The notes under the pieces are model-generated. The model did no database searches. It was not told where the DNA came from and saw nothing but the letters and a program-made list of their open reading frames with translations. From assembly GCA_020721905.1 (NCBI GenBank), contig DYLU01000003.1:1-64000 (forward strand): a stretch of 64,000 nt of DNA, written 5' to 3'. Shown in pieces: positions 44,108 to 52,606 of the stretch. A program made the translations under genes and the position numbers. The DNA comes from Leptospira biflexa (lineage in GTDB: Bacteria; Spirochaetota; UBA4802; UB4802). Position 1 is the first letter of the stretch. Every line of letters starts with the position of its first letter.

Positions 44108-45247
44108 ATGAACATGTATTCACAGAGCTATAAATCATTAGGTAAAAAGTTTTGTGCGAGCTTATTCATCATTATAACTATATTGCCCTGTAAAGTGCTT
44201 GCTGCTCAGCCGCTACACAATGAGGTTATTTCACAAATTGATGTACTGCTCTATGGATGGTTTGGCGATCAGAGCCAGGGGACAACCAATACTGCATCGC
44301 TTAAAGAAGTTTTAGGGAAAATACATAAAAATAAAAAGGAGCAAACATCATACACTCTGGGACAAATCTATATTGCACTCCTGGATTACAATCTCACTGA
44401 ATATGAATCGCTTATATCATCCTTGCAGATCGACTCGCTATATCGTGACAGGGCTCAGATTTTATATGCTATCATTACTGCCAATCCCGCATTTTCCATA
44501 TCCGGATATAACAGTAAAAATTCATTGTTCAAAGATATTGATTACCTCTTAATGGGAAACTACTATCTTCAAAGAGGAAATTATATAAAAGCTCAGGAGT
44601 GGTTTGTACAGGGGTTGAAGCAATCAATAGGGTTGCGCACATCATTTGATATTCTTCTTGGTGTAGTTGATACAGCACAAAAGGGGGCACGTTTCCTTTT
44701 TGTTGATCAAAAAAGTAAAACCATCCCGTTTATTTGCCTGCTTCCCTATGTGCGCCCCATTGACATTTATTATTTTCTAAGCACTGAAAATGTACCTGCA
44801 GATTATACGCTTACACTTATTCCATTGGATAAATTTAGTGTCGATACAGTACAAAGCAATCTTTCTGAAAAAAAAATTACCCTTTCATATTCACGTACCT
44901 CTGACTATTGCACCATGGTAGATATCATAAATTGTTTTACCAGTATTATGCTCATATCAGGTAAAACATTACCTGAAGCCACACCCAGCGTCAGCTATTT
45001 ACCCGAGTATGCACAACCAACCGCATCGTTTTTGATTGAGCATTCCATAATACCTCTTTACTTGGATGGGAAAATACCACTGTATTCACCAATTACCGGT
45101 GCATATTTTAAACAATTATACTTTGCGTATACAACAAAGTTTGGGAAACTCAGTGCATCTATGCAAAGCTTTCATTATAATCATGTTTTGATTCATAATG
45201 ATGTATATTCATGTTTTTATGATAGCTTGCAATTATTAAAACACTAA
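44108..45247 (+). CDS. exported protein of unknown function
   Basis: A 379-residue protein I do not recognise. It has a basic start and a hydrophobic signal segment KFCASLFIIITILPCKVLA, probably cut after residue 34. The first half is helical with one or two degenerate TPR-like pairs (YLLMGNYYLQRGNYIKAQEW); the second half reads like mixed alpha/beta with a TLTLIPLDKFSVDTV segment. No catalytic motif is visible. GAGAGG lies 9 bases before the ATG at 44108, preferred over an earlier in-frame ATG at 44087 that overlaps the lipoprotein gene. It sits between the repeat lipoprotein and the TPR-barrel gene, so it probably acts with them in the envelope. Confidence 0.7.
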   Translation: MNMYSQSYKSLGKKFCASLFIIITILPCKVLAAQPLHNEVISQIDVLLYGWFGDQSQGTTNTASLKEVLGKIHKNKKEQTSYTLGQIYIALLDYNLTEYESLISSLQIDSLYRDRAQILYAIITANPAFSISGYNSKNSLFKDIDYLLMGNYYLQRGNYIKAQEWFVQGLKQSIGLRTSFDILLGVVDTAQKGARFLFVDQKSKTIPFICLLPYVRPIDIYYFLSTENVPADYTLTLIPLDKFSVDTVQSNLSEKKITLSYSRTSDYCTMVDIINCFTSIMLISGKTLPEATPSVSYLPEYAQPTASFLIEHSIIPLYLDGKIPLYSPITGAYFKQLYFAYTTKFGKLSASMQSFHYNHVLIHNDVYSCFYDSLQLLKH

Positions 45248-45296
45248 AAGTGTTGAGTTCATCACTTCATTTCATACATACAGGCAGGTATACAGT

Positions 45297-48200
45297 ATGA
45301 AGCGCGTGCGTGTAATAGTGTCAGTTTTTATTATCGTTTTTGCAGGAATATACACATCTGATTCATTGTCAAATGTTGGAAATGAAATCATTGAATACAG
45401 GGGTTATATTCATATAGAAGCCGAAGATGCAATTGAAACAAACTTTGATAGACACCCAACAACATATTTTTTTGCAAGCAATCGCCATACACTTCAGCTT
45501 AATAGGCCTTTAGCCAACGACGGTAAAGAATTTTACGCAGAATATGTGTTTTATAATACTATCGACCGTGAGTATGACATATGGATTTGTGGAACACCTC
45601 CAGGTGGTACAACCAACAAATATATATCACCTTTTGAAATATCCATAGACAATGGCATTAAACATCCCATATACTCTGAAACATCACCATATTCACACAG
45701 TTATGCCCCCGCTGGTTTTTATGTATACAAAGTGTTAACAGGACGTCTTGCAGCCGGCAAACACAGATTACGCATACATGTATCAAAACCTCGAGCATAT
45801 GATGCCAGATGTATTTTGTATCTTGATGCTATTATTCTTATTCCCACTCAATCGTACTCATTTATTTCTTTACAGAAAACTCCCAAAATATTCCCTAAAC
45901 ATTTTCATCCTTTCGGGAAATTCCGATTTCCAGATATTTTCACAAAAGTATATCCAAAAAATATTGAACAAATGTTTGATAGTGCATCAAGCTTTATATG
46001 GACATCGCAATACGACAAAGCACAGGTACAATATAAAAATATTCTTACCCAAAACCCACAAAATCTTGATGCAACACTTGGGTATATTTTAACGTACATA
46101 TGGATGGGTAAGAATGAAGATGCATATAAGTACTGTAATGAAGCTGTTGATAAAGGAAATTTCCCAAACAAATCAAAAATAGAATTAAAAAAATTTTTAG
46201 GACAACAGTATAACTGGGCTGGCAGATATCAGGAGGCAGAAAATTTATATATATCCATTATAGAAGAGGCACCCAATGATATTGAGGCAATTATCGGGCT
46301 GGGGAATAGCTACAATTGGAGCAATAGAGTTGAAAAAGCTATTTCGGTATATGAAAATGCATTATCGCGTATGGGCGACAATATAGAATTACTTACCCAT
46401 TTAGCTGAAAACTATGAAAAGAACAAAGAATTAACTAAAGCAATTTATACATATAATAAAATATTGAAAAAGCAACCCGATAACTATGCTATATACCAAA
46501 AATTAGCTTCGCTCTATAATCGTACAAATCAAAAAGAAAAAGCACAAGAAATTCTGTCAATGCGATCACAACGAAAGGTCGTCAATATAGTTGAACAGGG
46601 TACTTTGATGGAACAGGGGAAACCTCAGAGTGATGAAATTATTAATGCATACATTGAGTCATTACGCAATGATCACCTCAATATTCAAAAGCATGTGAAT
46701 CTCTTATCGGTGTATGAGTGGTACGGAAAAGAAAGCGAGGCACTGAAAGAGTACTATACTATCTTTTCAATTAAACTATACAATGAACTGCAGAAAAACA
46801 TCCAGAAACACTATCAATCACTTGCCGCAACATCACAATTATTATATCTACACTACCACAATAAAAATATTGAAACCATTGACGATACAACCATAGAAAA
46901 GCTACAATCAACCATAGAAAAGTCTGCATCAGAACTGGAAAAATCAGTACTGGAAAAAAAATTATCAGGCTGGCAGCCCGACATGTCGCGGATAACAAGC
47001 TGGATTGATAGAGGATTACGCGACAATGCTCAATTCAGAACAATTATGAATGCCTCTCTTGACTACTGTTATTATCATCCATCTTCATTCTCCTTATATA
47101 CCCAATCACTGCGTTCTGGTATTGGACAGGATATGTGCATATCACTAGCATTGTTGCAAGATGGCGATACTGTAACTCTTTCAACACTTTTACAGGAAAA
47201 TGAAAAATACAGTAAGGAAATCAAAAATTTTTTGGATTTTTTACAACAACATCCCCTTAAACCAAAATTAATGAAAAAAAATGTAAAACCAATACCAAAA
47301 GAATTATTACTGAAGGCACAGAAGCTTCGTACTAACATCCTTCTCGAAAGCATCTATACTTGTATACGAGATAACTTTGAATTCTTAAAACGCATGGCAT
47401 CATATTATATTCACCTCAAAGAACCAATCGGCGCACAAGAAGCGTATGATGAGCTGTACAAAATCAAACCCAAAGATATTGACATAAACCTTGCTCTGGC
47501 TGATCTGTATCGATGGGGGAAAAAGTATTATTCAGCAATTCGCCAATACGAGAAGGTGCTTGATCTTTATCCTGAAAATCAGGTGGCACGCAAATACCGA
47601 TATGAACTCAGCATGCAATACTCACCATTCGTATATGCCGATTATACAGTACATAATGAGCCCATTGTTACCCGACATAATGCAAAATTTGGCTATATAC
47701 ACCCATTGAATGATTATCTGAAAATCGGAGCATATTATGGATTTATATACATTACTGATACCCTGGGATACTTGCTTACTCCTTCAGTATATTCACAGGG
47801 AAAAAGTCAATCCTATTCCCACGAAATTGGGGCACGAATTGAATATACCAGCTTTAAGTTAAACACAACATTTATGGCGGGCTATTTTGGACGTAGATAT
47901 GATGGTTCAATAGATCTGGATTATCTTGGCGAGTACTCTACTACATTTACCCGTTCATATTCTCATAATTATATCACTTCCATACGTTATACACCATTAA
48001 CAATCCCCTTTTCATTATACATACAATACAATTATGAAGACCTTGATGAGCTTGTTCAGGCAATTCATTTAGGATTATTTCAACACCACTTGCAGGGAGT
48101 AATGACCATTGATTTCTCGTTTATTCCACTAATAATTTTTGAAAATTTAAGCTACACAACTAGTGGAGATTATCGTATTATCAGCGACGAAAATTACCGA

Positions 48201-48668
48201 TTAACATCAAACAACAGAATGACATTCAAAGTATATAAAAATCCATTTAGGGGAATGGAATTGCGGGTAGGTGGTCTCTACAATTTTGATACCTCAGGAT
48301 TTAATCAGTATGAACCTGATAATGACATATATAGAACGCAGGCAAATCTTCCGTATTATGCTCCTATCAAACTGCACATTTATGGTGGTTTTATAGAATG
48401 GCAGCACACATTGCAATTAAAACATTATAACACAATAGGTTATATGGCAGGGATGCAATATTCACGTACAACTCGCGGAGATACTATTTATAATCCTTAT
48501 TGCACTTTATATGGTGATTTTAATACAATTCAATATCGCGTTCAGGGATCATACATATATTCAAAATCGTTTGAAACAATACAATCGGGGGATCAATTCC
48601 GCTCCTATGATATTTCTTTTAGCGTTGTTAAAAAGTTTTTTTCTGATTACCCAAAAAAAAATAACTAA
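45297..48668 (+). CDS. CBM-like / TPR / outer-membrane beta-barrel protein
   Basis: A 1123-residue exported protein of unusual design. A signal peptide covers about the first 24 residues. Residues 35-185 resemble a carbohydrate-binding beta-sandwich of the CBM6/35 kind (YIHIEAEDAIETNF, YDIWICGTPPGG, GKHRLRIHV, LYLDAIILIP). TPRs run from about 225 to 420, with more helical repeats up to 775 (IEAIIGLGNSYNWSNRVEKA). The last 345 residues are alternating aromatic strands such as HNAKFGYIHPLNDYLKIGAYYG, cut here at KIGAYYG, and look like an outer-membrane barrel. This order is similar to polysaccharide exporters of the BcsC and PgaA kind, with a sugar-binding module added. It ends over the stop of a convergent STAS gene. 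No glycosyltransferase is nearby. Confidence 0.75.
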   Translation: MKRVRVIVSVFIIVFAGIYTSDSLSNVGNEIIEYRGYIHIEAEDAIETNFDRHPTTYFFASNRHTLQLNRPLANDGKEFYAEYVFYNTIDREYDIWICGTPPGGTTNKYISPFEISIDNGIKHPIYSETSPYSHSYAPAGFYVYKVLTGRLAAGKHRLRIHVSKPRAYDARCILYLDAIILIPTQSYSFISLQKTPKIFPKHFHPFGKFRFPDIFTKVYPKNIEQMFDSASSFIWTSQYDKAQVQYKNILTQNPQNLDATLGYILTYIWMGKNEDAYKYCNEAVDKGNFPNKSKIELKKFLGQQYNWAGRYQEAENLYISIIEEAPNDIEAIIGLGNSYNWSNRVEKAISVYENALSRMGDNIELLTHLAENYEKNKELTKAIYTYNKILKKQPDNYAIYQKLASLYNRTNQKEKAQEILSMRSQRKVVNIVEQGTLMEQGKPQSDEIINAYIESLRNDHLNIQKHVNLLSVYEWYGKESEALKEYYTIFSIKLYNELQKNIQKHYQSLAATSQLLYLHYHNKNIETIDDTTIEKLQSTIEKSASELEKSVLEKKLSGWQPDMSRITSWIDRGLRDNAQFRTIMNASLDYCYYHPSSFSLYTQSLRSGIGQDMCISLALLQDGDTVTLSTLLQENEKYSKEIKNFLDFLQQHPLKPKLMKKNVKPIPKELLLKAQKLRTNILLESIYTCIRDNFEFLKRMASYYIHLKEPIGAQEAYDELYKIKPKDIDINLALADLYRWGKKYYSAIRQYEKVLDLYPENQVARKYRYELSMQYSPFVYADYTVHNEPIVTRHNAKFGYIHPLNDYLKIGAYYGFIYITDTLGYLLTPSVYSQGKSQSYSHEIGARIEYTSFKLNTTFMAGYFGRRYDGSIDLDYLGEYSTTFTRSYSHNYITSIRYTPLTIPFSLYIQYNYEDLDELVQAIHLGLFQHHLQGVMTIDFSFIPLIIFENLSYTTSGDYRIISDENYRLTSNNRMTFKVYKNPFRGMELRVGGLYNFDTSGFNQYEPDNDIYRTQANLPYYAPIKLHIYGGFIEWQHTLQLKHYNTIGYMAGMQYSRTTRGDTIYNPYCTLYGDFNTIQYRVQGSYIYSKSFETIQSGDQFRSYDISFSVVKKFFSDYPKKNN

Positions 48669-49225
48669 TTAAAATACACAGTCTGGTCATCATCCACCGT
48701 AAATTGCAACCCGCAATCGGGGCATTTAAATTTACCTGCTGAACTTATCCGTACCATTGTTTTACAGTCAGGGCATTCAATAACCAGTGGATGTTCAAAC
48801 ACCACGGAGGTCGTTGTAACTGGTTTTGTCTCTGTATATGTTTCTATTTTAGGGCTATCTTTTGGTGGAACTGGTTTTTCAATAATTTTTACATCTGTAT
48901 TTTGCACTGCTTCCATTGCTTCATCCAATGAATTATAGCGTTTTACCGGAAGTGCAATGATATCAATCAATGTCATTATCTCCTTATTACAATTGCAGAG
49001 CACCACCACACCGCCACCTGATTCTACCACCCTTTGTGCATACATTAATGCACCAAACCCTGTTGAACTGACATAGTTCAGCTGTGAACAATCAATGATT
49101 ATAGCATTGAATTCCTTTGAAAGCATTGCAATATACTCTTCAAACTGCACTGCATTGGTATGGTCAATGCACCCTTCAACAGTTACTATCGCTACTGAAT
49201 CCTTTCCTGTATGCTGAATAAACAT
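48665..49225 (-). CDS. STAS domain protein with C-terminal zinc ribbon
   Basis: A 186-residue cytoplasmic protein. Residues 1-100 are a STAS (anti-sigma antagonist) domain; YVSSTGFGALMYA near residue 52 carries the serine that anti-sigma kinases phosphorylate. After a Pro/Thr-rich linker a zinc ribbon follows, with ECPDCKTMVRI and KFKCPDCGLQF near 150 and 168. Phosphorylation is normally reversed by SpoIIE-type phosphatases, such as the one at 3764-5731; linking the two is inference. It follows a membrane sensor gene by 6 bases on the minus strand. Its stop overlaps the end of the TPR-barrel gene. Confidence 0.88.
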   Translation of the reverse strand: MFIQHTGKDSVAIVTVEGCIDHTNAVQFEEYIAMLSKEFNAIIIDCSQLNYVSSTGFGALMYAQRVVESGGGVVVLCNCNKEIMTLIDIIALPVKRYNSLDEAMEAVQNTDVKIIEKPVPPKDSPKIETYTETKPVTTTSVVFEHPLVIECPDCKTMVRISSAGKFKCPDCGLQFTVDDDQTVYFN

Positions 49226-49231
49226 TTCAGT

Positions 49232-50041
49232 CTACTCCTTAACCGGTATGGCTTCTTTTATTATGGAGCGTATCTTACCGGGTTTGTCATGCTTGGGGGC
49301 ACTGAATTCTTTGAGTTCCAGCACTATCCTTTTTTGTTTAATGAAAAGAACAATACCAGTACAAATTGAAAACACCACTGCTGCCCCATAAATTATTATG
49401 AGCATATACAACAGTTCCTTATAATAACTGTTCATCATAGCATAAATTGGGCTTTTGACAAGAATACAATTAATGGTACCTATGGATTTGCCTTTGGAAT
49501 ATACAGCTTTTGTCACCAGCCAGCTGTTGGTATTAACGTCTTTATATAAAAACTGCTTTATGTACTTTCTTATAACTGTATTAAATGGCAAAGGCAGGTC
49601 AGGAACAAAATAATCAAAGATAAAAAGTTGTCTGGATTGTTTTGTATATGGATACAGGATCATATCGATATTGTAATAAAACTCATCATTGGCAATGTTC
49701 CCTTTAAGCTCTTTTGCTTTTTCTTTATCAGAATGTGCAACTATTGTGCCATTATCTAAAACAAAATAAACTTCTTTTATTCCATTAATGTTTTTTGATT
49801 CCTGTATGAGCGATAGTAACCGGTTAGTAGATCTGGTTGCATATGCCAGCCCGGCAGCATCAGCATATGTTGTGATTAACGTTCTGGAAACATTTTTTGC
49901 CTGGATTGTAAACTCATCTATCCGGGATACCAGTTGCCTGTATTTGTATAAAAGGACACCAGATGAAGCTAATATTGCTATAATAAAAAACAGAATTATA
50001 ACAAACGCAAATGGGAACTGTACTTGTTTATTGTTTTGCAT
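49232..50041 (-). CDS. membrane protein with an extracytoplasmic sensor domain
   Basis: A 269-residue inner-membrane protein. One helix near residues 10-30 and another near 205-235 enclose an external domain of about 170 residues, with IKEVYFVLDNGTIVAHSDKEKAKE, the layout of a Cache or CHASE sensor. The cytoplasmic tail is only about 35 residues, basic, with no kinase, HAMP or GGDEF domain. It is the first gene of a two-gene unit with the STAS protein, 6 bases apart, so it may pass an outside signal to the STAS switch. This partner role is inferred from position. Confidence 0.8.
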   Translation of the reverse strand: MQNNKQVQFPFAFVIILFFIIAILASSGVLLYKYRQLVSRIDEFTIQAKNVSRTLITTYADAAGLAYATRSTNRLLSLIQESKNINGIKEVYFVLDNGTIVAHSDKEKAKELKGNIANDEFYYNIDMILYPYTKQSRQLFIFDYFVPDLPLPFNTVIRKYIKQFLYKDVNTNSWLVTKAVYSKGKSIGTINCILVKSPIYAMMNSYYKELLYMLIIIYGAAVVFSICTGIVLFIKQKRIVLELKEFSAPKHDKPGKIRSIIKEAIPVKE

Positions 50042-50211
50042 AATTATTCACTGTATTTTTAAAATACCTTGCAATATTTTATACCATAAATGTATTGTTA
50101 ACCTGCTTATGAGTGCATACAAACTATAGCAGAAACATGATACTACGCATCTTTATATTTATCGGACAATAATGCGTTGATATGTATAATTTTTCCCCGG
50201 AGAAAAGGACA

Positions 50212-50868
50212 ATGGCAAATACGGAAGAAATCCTGGAAGAATGGGACTGGGAACAGGGAATCCCAACAGGTAAACCTGTAGCAAGGAGCATTGCCCACAA
50301 ACAGGGTATTGCACATGAAGGAGTACATTTGTGGGTGGTGCGTACACAACCCCAAAAAGAGATACTCTTTCAGATGCGTGCATCACACAAGGATATGTAT
50401 CCAGATTATTTAGACATTACCGTGGGAGGCCATGTGCCTTTTGGATTATCCGGCAATAAAATCCAGAAGGAAGCATATGAAGAAATAGGAATTACGGTTG
50501 ATGAAAAACAGCTCCTTGATTTAGGCTATTACAGGTATGAAGAAAATAATGATATTCTTTTTCACAGGGAATTTCAGCATGTATACCTGCTTTTTTCAAA
50601 CAACCCTCTTTCTTCATACTCATTCAATGATAATGAAGTGAGCAGCATATATGCAGTACCGTTTGATTACTGCAAAGATCTTTTTTACAGGGATTACCCT
50701 TTAACGGTTGAATCATTTAACGGAACAGCTACCATCTTTGCAACAATATCAAAAAAAGATTTTCACCCTCTGCTTTTTGCACCATCGATGGCACGGTACA
50801 TGGAAATACTATTTCAGGCAATTGATGAGTTTTTTGCAAAAGGCAAAGTGAGTGTTTCAATGTCTTAA
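50212..50868 (+). CDS. Nudix-fold protein with an altered Nudix box
   Basis: A soluble protein of 218 residues with the fold of isopentenyl-diphosphate-isomerase-like Nudix hydrolases. HEGVHLWVVRTQPQKEILFQ is followed by LDITVGGHVPFG and EAYEEIGI, covering the Nudix region near residues 72-95. The box is imperfect: the first glutamate is Leu, the box is one residue short, and the arginine of RE is Lys, while the EExG metal-binding pair remains. It may be inactive or have changed substrate. I start it at 50212, where AAAAGGA lies closely upstream; an ATG at 50182 has no such site. The tRNA 2-selenouridine synthase gene follows 16 bases downstream. Confidence 0.82.
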   Translation: MANTEEILEEWDWEQGIPTGKPVARSIAHKQGIAHEGVHLWVVRTQPQKEILFQMRASHKDMYPDYLDITVGGHVPFGLSGNKIQKEAYEEIGITVDEKQLLDLGYYRYEENNDILFHREFQHVYLLFSNNPLSSYSFNDNEVSSIYAVPFDYCKDLFYRDYPLTVESFNGTATIFATISKKDFHPLLFAPSMARYMEILFQAIDEFFAKGKVSVSMS

Positions 50869-50884
50869 GGTAAAAAGTACAGCA

Positions 50885-51901
50885 ATGAGTGTACCTGCTA
50901 TTTCATATAAGGAAACTCTTGTATGGGAAAATCCCGTTTATGTTGATGTCCGTGCTCCGGTTGAATTTACAAAGGATCATATCCCTCAAGCTATTAATTA
51001 TCCACTCTTTGACGATGCTGAACGGGCATACATTGGGACATTATACCATACTCAGGGGAAGGAAAAAGCCCTTCTGGAAGGTGTGAGTATTGCCTCACTG
51101 AAGTTAAAAGATATGCTATCGTTTTTTTCCACTTTAAAAGAACATGTTATCATTTACTGTTACCGGGGAGGTATGCGCTCGGAATCAATTGTATCATTCT
51201 GTAATGCTTTAGGATTTTCTTTTTATAAGCTTGATGGCGGTTATAAAGCATATAGGCACTATGTCAGGGAGTATCTTACAGAATTTACATTTACCATACC
51301 AGTTTTTACTCTATATGGTCTTGCCGGATCAGGTAAAACGAGAGTACTAAAAAATATTCCATATACAATTGACCTTGAACATTGTGCAGGCAACAGGAGT
51401 TCTCTTTTTGGCAGTTTAGGGATGCCCAATCATACGCAAAAATATTTTGAGAGCCTGATAGTTCAAAAATTGAGAACCATTGGATCATGGCGGTATTGTC
51501 TTTTTGAAGGCGAATCGCGAAAGATTGGCAACTGCCATATTCCACACTGTGTTCTTAATTCTTTGCAAAACGGGAAATCTATATGGCTTGAAACACCGCT
51601 GGAAAAAAGAATCCAGCATATTTATGATGAATATGTGCCATTTATAAGTGAAGAATTAATATTGCCAATATTGGATAAATTACAGCCAACAATGGGAAAA
51701 TCAAAAACAGCCTATTGCAAACAACTGTTCAAACAGGGTAATATTCATGAACTAATAGAATTTTTGCTACTGCATCATTATGACCCTGAATATCTACATA
51801 GTATAAAGCATATTTCTTTTATGGCTCACATTCCTTTCAAGGATCCGGTGACAACTGCATTTGAAATGGAGACTCTCATTAACGATATGCTTTCAGTATA
51901 A
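50885..51901 (+). CDS. mnmH: tRNA 2-selenouridine synthase
   Basis: A 338-residue enzyme (also called SelU or YbbB) that replaces sulphur by selenium at the wobble uridine of certain tRNAs, using selenophosphate. The rhodanese domain spans 1-125 with DVRAPVEFTKDHIPQA, the active cysteine C92 in IIYCYRGGMRSES, and then a P-loop GLAGSGKT near 145-152 that binds the geranyl or nucleotide group. Typical length is about 360. It implies that selenophosphate synthesis (SelD) exists elsewhere in the genome. The start at 50885 avoids overlap with the preceding Nudix gene, although its ribosome site is weak. Confidence 0.92.
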   Translation: MSVPAISYKETLVWENPVYVDVRAPVEFTKDHIPQAINYPLFDDAERAYIGTLYHTQGKEKALLEGVSIASLKLKDMLSFFSTLKEHVIIYCYRGGMRSESIVSFCNALGFSFYKLDGGYKAYRHYVREYLTEFTFTIPVFTLYGLAGSGKTRVLKNIPYTIDLEHCAGNRSSLFGSLGMPNHTQKYFESLIVQKLRTIGSWRYCLFEGESRKIGNCHIPHCVLNSLQNGKSIWLETPLEKRIQHIYDEYVPFISEELILPILDKLQPTMGKSKTAYCKQLFKQGNIHELIEFLLLHHYDPEYLHSIKHISFMAHIPFKDPVTTAFEMETLINDMLSV

Positions 51902-52018
51902 TATTTTTTTTTGTTGACTTCAATAGTAAAATTTAGTATTGCAAATATTAATACCACAGTTACTGTATTGTAAACATAAAACACAATACACATATCATAT
52001 TGCAGGAGGTAATGCGTC

Positions 52019-52591
52019 ATGAAAAAATTATCTGCAGTGCTAATAACAATTCTTTTAGGTTTTTCTGCCTGCGGTGGCGGCGTTCAGTATCAGGATGCAA
52101 GCAAAGCCGAAGGCTCAAGAGAATGGGGACCAAAAGAAATTAAAATGACAGTCAACAAGATGGTTGAATCAATGTATACATTTTTAAAAGAAGAATGGAA
52201 AAAACCTGCTTTTATTGAAGTAAAACAGATACGTAATAAAACATCAGAGCATATTGACACCCAGATGCTGGCTGACGAAATTACCACAAACCTCATTAAA
52301 CGCAGGATAAAATTCATTGACCAGTCATTGACTGCTGATGCTATCGCCGAAATGGAAAAAGGTATGACAGGTATGGTTGACCCTGAAAGCGCTATCCCCG
52401 TTGGCGGATTAAAATCTCCCAACATGTATTTAACCGGTGAAGTGAGGGATAATGTTCGTACAGTAGGGAGTAAATCCGTTCAATACCTTGTAGTAACGCT
52501 CAAACTCATTAACCTGAAAACTCAAGTAGTGGAATGGCAGGATCAGCAGGAATTTTTAAAATCAGCCAGTAAAAAGAAGATAACATTCTAA
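52019..52591 (+). CDS. lpoB: LpoB-like penicillin-binding-protein activator
   Basis: A 190-residue outer-membrane lipoprotein. The leader MKKLSAVLITILLGFSAC ends in a lipobox. The mature part matches the LpoB/COG3417 domain: PAFIEVKQIRNKTSEHIDT, then MLADEITTNLIKR, a PNMYLTGEVRDN strand and the family ending LVVTLKLINLKTQVVEWQ. LpoB proteins reach through the periplasm to stimulate class A penicillin-binding proteins. AGGAGG is placed about 8 bases before the ATG. A COG3014-like gene follows 15 bases later, an arrangement known in gammaproteobacteria, so the two probably act together. A weak TTGACT box lies at 51914. Confidence 0.85.
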   Translation: MKKLSAVLITILLGFSACGGGVQYQDASKAEGSREWGPKEIKMTVNKMVESMYTFLKEEWKKPAFIEVKQIRNKTSEHIDTQMLADEITTNLIKRRIKFIDQSLTADAIAEMEKGMTGMVDPESAIPVGGLKSPNMYLTGEVRDNVRTVGSKSVQYLVVTLKLINLKTQVVEWQDQQEFLKSASKKKITF

Positions 52592-52606
52592 CACCGGGGA
52601 ATTTAT

